A stretch of DNA of 64,000 nt from CAZONU01 sp965370045. GTDB lineage: Bacteria > Planctomycetota > SZUA-567 > JAKLDR01. The notes beneath the pieces are model-generated. The model saw only the letters and a list, made by a program, of their open reading frames with translations. It ran no database searches and had not been told where the DNA came from. The translations under genes and the position numbers were made by a program. The DNA is taken from NCBI GenBank assembly GCA_965370045.1, contig CBDUSI010000002.1, positions 21,604 to 85,603 of the forward strand. Direction: 5' to 3'. Positions 8,245 to 16,837 of the stretch are shown piece after piece (position 1 is the first letter of the stretch; each line of letters begins with the position of its first letter).

Positions 8245-9123
8245 ATGACCGGCTTCGGCGCCGCCGGCGCCCGCGCTGGCGGCTTCCGCGCCGAGGTGGA
8301 GATGCGCGCGGTCAACGGCCGCTACCTCTCGCTCAAGGTCCGCCTGCCCGCGGAGTACGCCTCCCTGGAGGAGGATATCCGCCGGCATCTCAATGGTGAG
8401 CTGGGCCGCGGCAACGCGGAGCTCCGCGCCGAAATATACCCGGACGGCGCAGCCGGGTCGATGGAGATCGATCCCGGGCGCGTCGAGGCCTACGTCCGCA
8501 ACTGGCGAAAGCTGGCCCGCCGGCTGAAGATCGAGGGCGATCTGCGCCTGGAGGTCCTGGCGGCCATGCCCCAGGTTTTCGCCCCGCCCCGCGAGCGCGC
8601 CGCGGCCCGCCGGGCGCGCGCCGCGCTTTCGGCGGCGACCAGGGACGCGCTCGAGAAGCTCAAGGCCATGCGCCGCCGGGAGGGCGCCGCGCTGGTCCGC
8701 AGCCTGGAGCGGGACCTGGGGGCCATCGAGCGGCTGCGCGGGCGCCTGGCCCGGCGCGCCCCCCAGGCGGTCAAGGTGCTGGTGTCCCGCACTGCGGAGC
8801 GGGTCGAGAAGCTGCTGGCGCGCTCCGCGGCCGCGACCGCGGGGGTCCGCGAGGAGGACCGCGCCCGGGAGCTGGCCTGGTGGGCGGACCGTTCCGACGT
8901 CTCCGAGGAGATCGACCGCCTGGCCAGCCACCTGGGGCAGTTCCGGACGGCGCTGGCCCGCGGCGGGCCGGTCGGCAAGCGCCTGGACTTCCTGGTCCAG
9001 GAGATGCACCGCGAGGTCAACACCATCGGCTCCAAGGGCTCGGACACCGAGCTCTCCGGTCTGGTGGTGGAGGTCAAGCTCCAGATCGAGAAGCTCCGCG
9101 AGCAGGTCCAGAACCTGCTCTAG
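8245..9123 (+). CDS. yicC: YicC family endoribonuclease-like protein
   Basis: 292 aa from ATG 8245. It opens with MTGFGAA, the family's conserved start, followed by VEMRAVNGRYLSLKVRLP and LEEDIRRHLNGELGRGNAELR. The C-terminal DUF1732-type region is present: DRSDVSEEIDRLASHLGQF, KRLDFLVQEMHREVNTIGSK and VVEVKLQIEKLREQVQNL. YicC proteins are implicated in RNA turnover. An in-frame GTG at 8197 would add 16 residues (MARRKPKSRKSLPVES) and cannot be excluded, since neither start has a good ribosome site. yicC next to gmk and rpoZ is a common arrangement. Confidence 0.92.
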   Translation: MTGFGAAGARAGGFRAEVEMRAVNGRYLSLKVRLPAEYASLEEDIRRHLNGELGRGNAELRAEIYPDGAAGSMEIDPGRVEAYVRNWRKLARRLKIEGDLRLEVLAAMPQVFAPPRERAAARRARAALSAATRDALEKLKAMRRREGAALVRSLERDLGAIERLRGRLARRAPQAVKVLVSRTAERVEKLLARSAAATAGVREEDRARELAWWADRSDVSEEIDRLASHLGQFRTALARGGPVGKRLDFLVQEMHREVNTIGSKGSDTELSGLVVEVKLQIEKLREQVQNLL

Positions 9124-9140
9124 GATAGGAAGCTGGAACC

Positions 9141-9782
9141 TTGGCGCCCGAAGAGCCCCGACCTCCCGACGGACTGCTCCTGGTGGTCTCCGGTCCCGGG
9201 GGCGCGGGCAAGAGCACGCTCTGCCAGCGGCTGGCCGCCGAAGGAGAGGACATCGCGCTGAGCGTCTCGACCACCACCAGAGAGCCGCGCCCCGGAGAGG
9301 TCGACGGTCAGCACTATTTCTTCACCTCGCGCGAGGAGTTCGAACGCGACGCGGCCGCCGGGCGGTTTGCCGAGCACGCCGAGGTGGCCGGCGACCTCTA
9401 CGGCACGCCGCGGGAGTTCCTGGACGCCAAGCTGGCCGCCGGGGTCGACGTGGTCCTGGACATCGACGTGCAGGGCGCCGCCGGGGTGCGCGCGGCCTAC
9501 GGGGAGCGCGCCGTGTCCGTCTTCCTGCTGCCGCCGGGCCGCGCGGTCCTGGAGGAGAGGCTCCGCGGCCGCAGCACCGACAGCGAGGCGCGCATCGCCG
9601 AGCGCCTGGAGCTGGCCGAACGGGAGATTGAATCCGCGCGCTCCGAGGAGTACAATTACCTGGTGATCAATGATCGCCTGGAGGACGCGCTCGCCGGCCT
9701 GGCAGCCGTCCGCCGGGCGGAACACGACCGCATCGCACGAAGGGGGAGCAGAGCAGCATGGGATTTGAAAACCTGGACATAG
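9141..9782 (+). CDS. gmk: Guanylate kinase
   Basis: 213 aa. The P-loop is GPGGAGKST (18-26), followed by the GMP-binding segment SVSTTTREPRPGE with Tyr in QHYFF, then LYGTP and DIDVQGA. It phosphorylates GMP to GDP with ATP. The only usable start is TTG 9141, with AGGA upstream. The 3' end overlaps the next gene by 25 bases, so translation of the two is likely coupled. Confidence 0.95.
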   Translation: MAPEEPRPPDGLLLVVSGPGGAGKSTLCQRLAAEGEDIALSVSTTTREPRPGEVDGQHYFFTSREEFERDAAAGRFAEHAEVAGDLYGTPREFLDAKLAAGVDVVLDIDVQGAAGVRAAYGERAVSVFLLPPGRAVLEERLRGRSTDSEARIAERLELAEREIESARSEEYNYLVINDRLEDALAGLAAVRRAEHDRIARRGSRAAWDLKTWT

Positions 9783-10117
9783 AGCTCCTGGCCGAGAAGG
9801 CCGGGGGGCGCATCAAGTCCGCTTCGCTTGTCCAGAAGCGCATCCGCGAGCTGGAGCGCGGCTGGCCGTCGTTGCTGGCCACCACCGAGCGGGACCTGAT
9901 CCAGGTCGCTCTCAGGGAGTTCACCGCTGACAAGATATGGCTGGTCAGCGGCGACGAGGCCGCCGAGCTTCGCGACCAGCGGCTGATCGAGGAGCACGAG
10001 CGGGCCCGCGCCGTGGAGACCGCCCGCCGGGCCACCGACCTGGCGGCCGGAACCGCGCCGAGCATCCCCCGACCGGGACTGGGCGGAGCGCTGGGGCTCG
10101 GGGCTCAGAAGCCCTAG
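9758..10117 (+). CDS. rpoZ: RNA polymerase omega-like subunit
   Basis: 119 aa. The N-terminal 75 residues (LAEKAGGRIKSASLVQKRIRELERG, then a helix ending ALREFTADKIWL) fit a divergent RpoZ/Rpb6 fold, and the place directly after gmk is where rpoZ is found in very many genomes. Omega helps assemble beta-prime in the polymerase. The C-terminal 40 residues are Ala/Arg/Gly-rich and not conserved. Similarity to model omega subunits is weak by eye, so the call rests on both pattern and position. Confidence 0.7.
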   Translation: MGFENLDIELLAEKAGGRIKSASLVQKRIRELERGWPSLLATTERDLIQVALREFTADKIWLVSGDEAAELRDQRLIEEHERARAVETARRATDLAAGTAPSIPRPGLGGALGLGAQKP

Positions 10118-10130
10118 CCTGCGTCCGAAC

Positions 10131-10715
10131 ATGCTCAAGGGCCGCCGGATAATCCTGGGCGTCACCGGAGGCATCGCCGCCTACAAGGCGGCGGACCTGA
10201 CCAGCAAGCTGGTCGCCGGCGGCGCCGAGGTCCGTTGCGTCCTCACCGAGTCGGCGACGCAGTTCGTGACCCCGCTGACCTTCCAGTCGCTCTCCGGCAA
10301 CCCGGTGGCCGCCGACACCTTCGACCGTTCGGTCGACGCGTACCCGCACCTGGCCCTGGCCGATTGGGGCGAGGTTCTGGTCGTGGCCCCGGCCACGGCC
10401 AACATCCTGGGCAAGGCCGCCGCGGGCATCGCTGACGACGTGCTCACCACGGCGCTGCTTTCCTTCCCGGGTCCGGTGCTCTTCGCCCCGGCGATGAACG
10501 TCAAGATGTGGGAACACCCGGCGGTGGCCGAGAACGTTGAAACCCTGCTGGCCCGCGGCGCGAACTTCGCGGGACCGGGACGCGGGCGGCTGGCCTGCGG
10601 CCAAGTCGGAGTGGGGCGCATGGCCGAGGTCCCGGAGATCATCGAAGCCATCGGGAGCCTCCTGCCGGGAAAGGACAAGAACAAGGAGAAGGGGAGGCGG
10701 AGGCGCAAGACTTGA
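10131..10715 (+). CDS. coaC: Phosphopantothenoylcysteine decarboxylase (CoaC, separate protein)
   Basis: 194 aa flavoprotein. It has the GVTGGIAAYKA nucleotide-binding start, the catalytic His73 in YPHLALADW, the PAMN motif (120-123) and Cys156 in RLACGQVGVGRM, which reduces the enethiol intermediate. It makes 4'-phosphopantetheine for coenzyme A. In most bacteria CoaB and CoaC are one fused Dfp protein; here a stop codon after a basic KDKNKEKGRRRRKT tail separates them, and coaB begins on the overlapping TTGA. Confidence 0.93.
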   Translation: MLKGRRIILGVTGGIAAYKAADLTSKLVAGGAEVRCVLTESATQFVTPLTFQSLSGNPVAADTFDRSVDAYPHLALADWGEVLVVAPATANILGKAAAGIADDVLTTALLSFPGPVLFAPAMNVKMWEHPAVAENVETLLARGANFAGPGRGRLACGQVGVGRMAEVPEIIEAIGSLLPGKDKNKEKGRRRRKT

Positions 10716-11389
10716 AGCTGCTGGTGACCGCCGGTCCCACCTGCGAAGATATTGACGAGGTCCGCTACCTGACCAATCGCTCCACCGGGAAGATGGGCTG
10801 TGCCGTGGCTGCCGTGGCCGCGGAGCGCGGGCATCAGGTGCTGCTGGTCTGCGGCCCGACGCATCATCCTGTGCCCCAAGGGGTTGCGGTTACGAATGTG
10901 CGCAGCACCCGGGACATGCTGGAGGCCTGCCTGGGCCTCTTCCCGGACTGCGCCGCCATGGTGGCCGCCGCCGCGGTGGCCGACTACCGGCCTGCCGGGC
11001 CGGCGGGCGGCAAGCTCAAGAAATCCGAGGGGGACCTGGTCCTGCGCCTGGAACGCAACCCTGATATTGCCAAGGAGTTAGCCAAGGCCAAGCGTCCTGG
11101 GCAGGTCATCGTCGGGTTCGCTTTGGAGGCCACTAATATATCTGAATCTCGCTCCAGTGCGGAGGCCAAGCTGGCCGATAAGAAACAGGACATGGCCGTG
11201 CTCAACGGCCCGGCGGCAATGGGTGCGGCCGGGGCGGAGGTGTCCTTCTTCACGCCGGAGGAGGGCTGGACCGAGCCGGAAGTCCTGGACAAGACCGCGG
11301 TGGCTTGTCGCATTGTCGACTACCTGGAAGCGAGGTTAAGCGAGCCCCATGAAGCTGACAGTGGAGGTCGCCCGCAGGGCAGGGACTGA
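10712..11389 (+). CDS. coaB: Phosphopantothenate-cysteine ligase (CoaB, separate protein)
   Basis: 225 aa matching the C-terminal half of Dfp: LVTAGPTCEDIDEVRYLTNRS, then AAAVADYRP, the KLKK lysine motif (101-104), ERNPDIAKEL and FALEATN. It joins phosphopantothenate and cysteine using a nucleotide triphosphate. The start is a TTG that shares four bases with the coaC stop, preceded by a purine-rich GGGGAGGCGGAGG. With coaC it replaces the usual fused enzyme. Its last 41 bases overlap dut. Confidence 0.93.
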   Translation: MKLLVTAGPTCEDIDEVRYLTNRSTGKMGCAVAAVAAERGHQVLLVCGPTHHPVPQGVAVTNVRSTRDMLEACLGLFPDCAAMVAAAAVADYRPAGPAGGKLKKSEGDLVLRLERNPDIAKELAKAKRPGQVIVGFALEATNISESRSSAEAKLADKKQDMAVLNGPAAMGAAGAEVSFFTPEEGWTEPEVLDKTAVACRIVDYLEARLSEPHEADSGGRPQGRD

Positions 11390-11804
11390 AGACCTGCCGC
11401 TGCCCGCCTATCAGAGCGAACACGCCAGCGGCATGGATCTGCTCGCCGCGGTCGAGGAACCGCTGACCATCGAGCCGGGCAAGCGCGCGCTGGTTCCCAC
11501 CGGCCTGTTCATCGCCGTGCCGCCCGGTTACGAGGCCCAGGTCCGGGCTCGCAGCGGGCTGACGATCAAGAAGGGCATCTGCGTCCTCAACGGTCCGGGA
11601 ACGGTCGACGCTGACTACCGCGGCGAGGTCGGCGTGATCCTGGCCAACCTCGGCGACGAGTCCTTCACCATCGAGCGGGGCATGCGCATCGCGCAGATGG
11701 TCATCGCCCCAGTGGTCCAGGTCGAGCTGCGCAAAGTGGAGAAGCTTCCCGACACCCAGCGCGGTGCCGGAGGTTTCGGCAGCTCGGGAGTGAAGGGCAG
11801 CTAG
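11349..11804 (+). CDS. dut: Deoxyuridine 5'-triphosphate nucleotidohydrolase (dUTPase)
   Basis: 151 aa trimeric dUTPase with all five motifs: ASGMDLLA, RARSGLTI, GTVDADYRGE (catalytic Asp), RGMRIAQMVI and the C-terminal RGAGGFGSSG arm. It removes dUTP to keep uracil out of DNA and supplies dUMP. The ATG lies within the 3' end of coaB, a neighbour pairing (dfp-dut) common in bacteria. Confidence 0.96.
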   Translation: MKLTVEVARRAGTEDLPLPAYQSEHASGMDLLAAVEEPLTIEPGKRALVPTGLFIAVPPGYEAQVRARSGLTIKKGICVLNGPGTVDADYRGEVGVILANLGDESFTIERGMRIAQMVIAPVVQVELRKVEKLPDTQRGAGGFGSSGVKGS

Positions 11805-11807
11805 ACG

Positions 11808-12698
11808 ATGAGCGTCTTCGCGGCTCTCCCCCTGCTGGCCGCCGCGGTCACGGAAAGCGGCCCGCCGGTCGCCGAGGGCATCGGCCTCTGGGAGGGCGTG
11901 TTCCTGGGCCTGGTGCAGGGCCTCACCGAGTTCATCCCGGTCTCTTCCAGCGGGCACCTGGCCGTGGGACACATGATCAAGGCGTGGTTGAGCGACGGTC
12001 CGGAAAGGGCCATGACCGCCGCCGAGTTGGCTTCCAACCGGGCCTTCGACGTGGCCGTGCACGCGGCCACGCTGCTCGTCATGCTGCTCTACTTCCGCGA
12101 CGAGGTGCTGGCTATCATCAACAAGCGCCCCAAGCTCATCGGCCTGATCGTGCTGGGCTGCGTTCCCGCAGTGGCGGCGGGCCTGTTCGCGGGCTCCTGG
12201 TTCGAAAGCCTGGCGACCAGCGCCTACCTGGTGGGCGCGGCTTTCATGGTCAACGGGCTGTTCCTGATCGCCTCCAAGTTCTTCGGGATCGAGACCAAGC
12301 GCCTGGAGGATCTGCGCCCCTCCGACTCTCTCCTGGTGGGGCTGAGCCAGGCGGTGGCCATCACGCCCGGAATCAGCCGCTCGGGGATGACCATCACCAG
12401 CGGTCTGATCTGCGGGCTGCGCCGCAACGAGGCCTTCGTCTTCAGCTTCCTACTGGGCATGCCGGTAATCGCCGGGGCGGCGGCCTACAAGCTGAAGAGC
12501 ATCGGGCAGCTGGCCGTTTCGGAGTCGTGGCTGGGCCTGGCCGGCGGCTTCGTGGCCGCGTTCCTTTCGGGATTGGTGGCAGTGTGGTTCCTGGCCAAGC
12601 TGGTCAAGCGCAGGAATCTGTTGCCCTTCGGACTCTACACCCTGGCGCTGGGATTGGTAATCATCGGCGTCAAGATCGCCCAAGCCATCTGGAGCTAG
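11808..12698 (+). CDS. uppP: Undecaprenyl-diphosphatase (BacA/UppP)
   Basis: 296-aa integral membrane protein. It contains the catalytic block LVQGLTEFIPVSSSGHL (about 36-51) and the second motif PGISRSGMTI, both typical of UppP, with seven or eight hydrophobic helices. It dephosphorylates undecaprenyl diphosphate to recycle the lipid carrier for peptidoglycan and surface polysaccharides, and often confers bacitracin tolerance. It starts 3 bases after dut and ends 6 bases before ftsK. Confidence 0.96.
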   Translation: MSVFAALPLLAAAVTESGPPVAEGIGLWEGVFLGLVQGLTEFIPVSSSGHLAVGHMIKAWLSDGPERAMTAAELASNRAFDVAVHAATLLVMLLYFRDEVLAIINKRPKLIGLIVLGCVPAVAAGLFAGSWFESLATSAYLVGAAFMVNGLFLIASKFFGIETKRLEDLRPSDSLLVGLSQAVAITPGISRSGMTITSGLICGLRRNEAFVFSFLLGMPVIAGAAAYKLKSIGQLAVSESWLGLAGGFVAAFLSGLVAVWFLAKLVKRRNLLPFGLYTLALGLVIIGVKIAQAIWS

Positions 12699-12704
12699 TC
12701 CGCC

Positions 12705-15437
12705 ATGGCCGCGAAAGACACCAAGCAAGACAAAGGCGAGCCCGCGCGCACCGGAAGCACCAGGGCGCTGGTCTTCGGCTTCGTCGCCCTGGCCCTGGGG
12801 GCCTTCGCGACGGTCAGCATCTGCGATTACCACCCGGGCGACCCCAACCTCTTCCTGCCGGAGTACGCCGCCGAGGCGGGGGTCGGCAACCGCTGCGGGG
12901 CGGTGGGCGCCAACTTCGCCTATCACCTGGTCAGCACCTACGGGCTGGCCGGGTACGTGCTGCCGGTGCTGCTCTTCTTCTGGGGATTCCACGTGCTGGT
13001 CCGCAAGGAGCTGGCCGCGCCCTGGCGCAAGCTGGCCGGCGGGGCGCTCTTGCTGGTCGCCCTGAGCACCCTGGCCGGAGCCCTCTCCGCCGGCGGAGGC
13101 TGGCTGTACGAGAGGGTCGGCTCGCTCAACGTGCCCACCCCTTACGCGGGAGCCCCGCGTGCCGGCGGCCTGCTGGGTTACTTCGCGGCCAGCGGGCTGA
13201 GCGAGCCCTTCGGCCCGGTGGGCATCTACCTGATCGTGGCCGCCGTGGGCCTCCTGGCGCTGGTGCTGGCCGCCCAGCGTTCGGTGGAGTGGGCCCTGGT
13301 CGGAGTGGGTCACTCGGCAATGAGCGGCCTGCGCGTGCTGGGCGGGCGTCTGCGGCGCTCGCGCTCCGACGAAGAAGACCAGGACGGTGAAGAGAATGCG
13401 CCCCGCGCCCGGCGCGGCCGGGGCAGGGGCAAGGGCGGGCCCAGCGTGCGCGCCACCTTCGGCCAGTCCGAGGAGGACATGAAGCGGGCCCGTAACGCGG
13501 CTCCGCCGGCCGAGCAGGAGCCGGTCATCAGCATCGCCCGGGTTACCGAGCCGCCTCCCCCGCCGGAGAGCGATGAGGAAAGGAACCGGCGCGAGAAGCA
13601 GGAGATCGCGGCGATGGCCGCGCGGGCCTCGGGGAACAGGCCCGCGGTCAAGGCGGCTCCCGCGCCTCCCGTCGAGCCCGCCGCACCGCTTCCCCCGCCG
13701 GTGGTCAGGAACCACCAGGCCTCCGGGCCCGCTACGGCGTCGCCCCGCAAGCCGCGCAGGCCGGCGCGCAAGCCGGCGCCGGTGGAGAGCGCCCCGGCCA
13801 GGCCCGCCGCGGTGGACTACGGCGACTACAAGCTGCCCCAGGTCTCGCTCCTCGACAAGGTCGAGCACCAGACGCAGGTCACCAACGAGGTGCTCACCGG
13901 CCGGGGCCAGGTGCTGGCCGACACCCTCAAGGAGTTCAAGATCGTCACCCGCCTGGTCTCCATCGACCGCGGCCCGGCGGTGACCATATACGAGCTGGAG
14001 CTGGCCGCCGGCGTCCGGGTGCAGCGGGTGATTGAACTGGCCGACAACCTGGCCATGGCCATGTGCGCTCCCAACGTGCGGATCATCGCTCCCATCCCCG
14101 GGCGCGACTCCATCGGCATCGAGGTGCCCAACACCGAGCGCGAGGTAGTCCGCCTCCGGCCGCTCCTGGAGTCGAAGAACTTCAAGTCGAAGACCCGGGA
14201 CATGGTCATACCCTTTATCATCGGGCGGGATGCGGCCGGGGAGATACTGGTCGAGGACCTGGCGCGCATGCCCCACCTGCTGGTCGCCGGAGCCACCGGC
14301 AGCGGCAAGTCAGTGTGCCTCAACTCGTTCATCAGCACCATGCTGATGGCCCGCAGCCCCGAGCAGGTCAAGCTGCTGCTGGTCGACCCCAAGATGGTGG
14401 AGATGAGCCAGTACAAGGGCATCCCCCACCTGATCACCCCGGTGATAACCGACATGAAGCGCGCCGCGGGGGTCTTCGAGTGGGCCACCAAGAAGATGGA
14501 CGGGCGCTACGAGATGCTCAACACCACCGGCGTGCGGGACATCGCCCGCTACAACAAGCTGGGGGCCGCCGAGCGCCTGGCGCGCGCGGAGGCCGCCGAC
14601 GTCGAGGACCCCGAGCGCTTCAGCGCGCACATGCCCTACCTGGTGATCATCGTCGACGAGCTGGCCGACCTGATGATGCTGGCCTCCAAGGAAATCGAGC
14701 GTTCCATCACCCGCCTGGCCCAGAAGTCCCGCGGGGTGGGCATCCACATCATCCTGGCCACCCAGCGGCCCAGCGTGGACGTGGTCACCGGGCTGATCAA
14801 GACCAACATGCCCGCGCGCATCGCCTTCCAGGTCGCCAGCAAGGTCGACAGCCGCACGATCATCGACCAGAACGGCGCCGAGAAGCTCATGGGCATGGGC
14901 GACATGCTCTACCTGCCGCCCACCACCAGCCAGCTGGTCCGCGCCAAGGGCACCTTCGTTTCCGACGACGAAGTTGTCCGCCTCGTGGCCCACTCCAAGA
15001 AACAGGCGCCGCCCGACTTCGTGCCGGAGCTCGAAAACATAACCGCCGGCGGCGGCGCGAACGGCGGAGCCGGCGGGGGCCTCTCCGACGAGCTCTTCGA
15101 GGAGGCCGTCCGCGTGGTGCTGGAGACCCGCCGCGGATCGGTCTCGCTGCTTCAGCGCCGCCTGGGCGTGGGCTACACCCGCGCGGCCAAGCTCATCGAC
15201 ATGATGGCCGAGCGCGATATCTTGGGGCCCTACCGCGGCTCCAAGCCCCGGGAGATACTCATCAGCCTGGAGGAGTGGGAATCCGGCTCCTTCATCGGCG
15301 GACCGGTGGCCGCCCAGCGCGAGGACGAGCGCACGCCCCAGGACATTCCCGACGCCGAGGACTACAACGAGGCCGAGGACTACCCGGAGGCCGCGGAGCA
15401 GGCCGAGCCGGCTACCAGCATCAGCAGCCGGAGCTAG
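12705..15437 (+). CDS. ftsK: DNA translocase FtsK/SpoIIIE
   Basis: 910 aa. The N-terminus holds about four membrane helices (residues about 20-200), then a Pro/Arg/Ala-rich linker (about 215-370). The motor follows: beta-alpha core, Walker A GATGSGKS (about 529-536), LLLVDPKMVEMSQY, and Walker B VIIVDELADLMM (about 645-656). A winged-helix gamma domain (about 795-860, FEEAVRVVLETRRGSVSLLQ) should read KOPS-like polar sequences. The protein pumps chromosome ends through the septum and activates XerCD recombination. It ends the long housekeeping run; the following 224 bases begin a differently composed region. Confidence 0.95.
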   Translation: MAAKDTKQDKGEPARTGSTRALVFGFVALALGAFATVSICDYHPGDPNLFLPEYAAEAGVGNRCGAVGANFAYHLVSTYGLAGYVLPVLLFFWGFHVLVRKELAAPWRKLAGGALLLVALSTLAGALSAGGGWLYERVGSLNVPTPYAGAPRAGGLLGYFAASGLSEPFGPVGIYLIVAAVGLLALVLAAQRSVEWALVGVGHSAMSGLRVLGGRLRRSRSDEEDQDGEENAPRARRGRGRGKGGPSVRATFGQSEEDMKRARNAAPPAEQEPVISIARVTEPPPPPESDEERNRREKQEIAAMAARASGNRPAVKAAPAPPVEPAAPLPPPVVRNHQASGPATASPRKPRRPARKPAPVESAPARPAAVDYGDYKLPQVSLLDKVEHQTQVTNEVLTGRGQVLADTLKEFKIVTRLVSIDRGPAVTIYELELAAGVRVQRVIELADNLAMAMCAPNVRIIAPIPGRDSIGIEVPNTEREVVRLRPLLESKNFKSKTRDMVIPFIIGRDAAGEILVEDLARMPHLLVAGATGSGKSVCLNSFISTMLMARSPEQVKLLLVDPKMVEMSQYKGIPHLITPVITDMKRAAGVFEWATKKMDGRYEMLNTTGVRDIARYNKLGAAERLARAEAADVEDPERFSAHMPYLVIIVDELADLMMLASKEIERSITRLAQKSRGVGIHIILATQRPSVDVVTGLIKTNMPARIAFQVASKVDSRTIIDQNGAEKLMGMGDMLYLPPTTSQLVRAKGTFVSDDEVVRLVAHSKKQAPPDFVPELENITAGGGANGGAGGGLSDELFEEAVRVVLETRRGSVSLLQRRLGVGYTRAAKLIDMMAERDILGPYRGSKPREILISLEEWESGSFIGGPVAAQREDERTPQDIPDAEDYNEAEDYPEAAEQAEPATSISSRS

Positions 15438-15661
15438 TTGCCCTTAGACTGTAGGCTGTAGTCCGTAGGCCCTGGTTTCCTCACCTCTCCTTCAGCCTAC
15501 CCTTCCCAAACGATCTCTTTTGACCTCGTGTCAAACCGTCGGGGTTCCGCCCTCCCTGGCGTGGTTCTGGCAAGTGAATTGCCGCTCGTCGGGCACCTGA
15601 AGGTGCCGCTCTGAGCGACAACGCCCTTTTGTCATGACCTGCGCTCCTGAAAGCCCGTGGC
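15438..15661. other. Non-coding gap after ftsK with two inverted repeats
   Basis: No gene is visible. The gap lies between convergent genes. It holds a TTTGAC/GTCAAA inverted repeat (15519-15524 and 15530-15535, 5-base loop) and a GGCACC-TGAA-GGTGCC hairpin (15592-15607). Neither is followed directly by a T-run, so they are weak as intrinsic terminators, but one may end ftsK or the opposing HTH gene. Confidence 0.5.
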
Positions 15662-16288
15662 TTATGACGCTTCGTCGCTTTTTTCTTCGCGTAACCGCCT
15701 CGCTTCTAATGGGTCAATTAGCCGGCCGTCTTCGTCGGTCATCTCGTCTACGGCCGCGCGGGCCAGGGCGATGATGTCGCTGTTTCCTCCATTCCCGCCG
15801 TACTGCTTGCTGTAGGCTTTCTGCCAGAGCGAGGGTTCGGAGTCGTCGCGCATGCGCCTCTCTACATCATGGCGGTATTCGGCCAGGGTCATTTCGGCTT
15901 CCTTGAGCTGCCGCCAGCTTTCGGCGTCCTTCTGGCGCTCTACGACTTTCTCGGCCAGGATGTCGTTGCGGTCGCGGAGGACGGCGCTGCGCTCCTTGCC
16001 GCGCTGGTCACCGAGCAAAGCCTGCGCCGCGCGCAGGGCCACGCGCTCGTTCTCGCTCTGCAACAACTCTTCGAGCTTGGCGCGGGCCATTGAGGCCGCC
16101 TCCAACGAGGCGCGGTGCTGGGCCTCCTCGAACAGCCGCCAGTAGACCGCGCCGTGCGCGCGGGTGATCTCCCGCAGCCGGGCCCGGTCTACGTCCAGCT
16201 CGCCGGCGATATCCTTCCACGACTTGCCGTGTGCGCGAAGCAAGGCGATCTCGGTCAACAGGGTGAACTCTTCTTGGGACTCATGCAT
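15662..16288 (-). CDS. Helix-turn-helix protein, phage terminase-small-subunit-like
   Basis: 208 aa. An N-terminal homeodomain-like HTH (about 20-46, SWKDIAGELDVDRARLREI) precedes a long, charged, probably coiled-coil middle (about 55-140) and a polar tail. The layout resembles HTH proteins at phage terminase or transposon loci, but no large terminase, portal or integrase lies nearby. It could equally be a DNA-binding regulator of the island that includes the restriction-modification gene. The ATG has AAAGGAG six bases upstream, and a perfect consensus promoter lies about 55 bases before it. Function not assigned. Confidence 0.7.
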   Translation of the reverse strand: MHESQEEFTLLTEIALLRAHGKSWKDIAGELDVDRARLREITRAHGAVYWRLFEEAQHRASLEAASMARAKLEELLQSENERVALRAAQALLGDQRGKERSAVLRDRNDILAEKVVERQKDAESWRQLKEAEMTLAEYRHDVERRMRDDSEPSLWQKAYSKQYGGNGGNSDIIALARAAVDEMTDEDGRLIDPLEARRLREEKSDEAS

Positions 16289-16341
16289 GGCGCTCTCCTT
16301 TCAAATAGCCCTTCGGGCCGCAAGTGGTCAGTGTATACTCT

Positions 16342-16370
16342 ATTATAGCGCGAACACACCAGAATGTCAA
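16342..16370 (-). promoter_or_regulatory. Perfect consensus sigma70 promoter of the HTH gene
   Basis: On the minus strand TTGACA (16370-16365) and TATAAT (16347-16342) are exactly 17 bases apart, all 12 positions matching consensus. It directs transcription into the HTH gene with a leader of about 45 bases. Confidence 0.85.
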
Positions 16371-16837
16371 GCAGAATTACCAGAAAACTGCGCCGAGCGG
16401 GCTATGATGCGTAATAGGCTGATATATAAGGTGATACGCGAGGCAATATTGAACAGCACGTCCGGACTCCGGACTCCAGACTAAGTATCCGGAGGCTGCG
16501 TACAGGTCGCGCCAAACGGGAAGGGGGGGGGATCGTAAACCGCCAAGATGCCAAGCGCACCAGCCGGCCGCTGACAACTGAGGTTGCCCTTGACGCCCGC
16601 GCTTGGTGGGACCATACTGAGTGGAGGAGGATCGGGCGCACTTGTGGGGGCTCCGAGGACCGGGGCGGGAAATCTAATGTTCTGTTTTCAGAATAGCGCC
16701 TCGCTGCCGGGTAGCACCGAGAAGCACCGAGGAGCACCGAGGAGCACCGAGGAGCACTTCGGTGCAGGACAGCCCTGCCGATTCTAACGACCCACGCGCC
16801 GCATCAGATCCGCTGGACGACGCCTTAGGAGACTGCG
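16371..16837. other. AT-richer non-coding stretch with short repeats upstream of the RM gene
   Basis: I see no convincing gene here. Contents: a repeated GGACTCC (16464-16477), a run of nine G (16523-16531), an imperfect CGCCAAGAT/GCCAAGCGC repeat (about 16541-16558), a TTCTG-TTTT-CAGAA inverted repeat (16680-16693) and a 10-base tandem repeat (16711-16756). Base composition is lower in GC than the flanking chromosome. The mixture looks like an integration scar or the control region of the restriction-modification gene. Confidence 0.5.
16711..16756. repeat. 10-base tandem repeat, about 4.5 copies
   Basis: Successive units are GTAGCACCGA, GAAGCACCGA, GGAGCACCGA, GGAGCACCGA and a partial GGAGCAC. 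The last two complete units are identical and the first two differ at one or two bases. It ends about 80 bases before the RM gene start. Confidence 0.85.

Noticed and set aside
15662..16288. HTH protein as part of a prophage
   Set aside because: No portal, large terminase, capsid, tail or integrase gene is nearby.
16711..16756. Short repeats considered as a CRISPR array
   Set aside because: The 10-base units are contiguous with no spacers.
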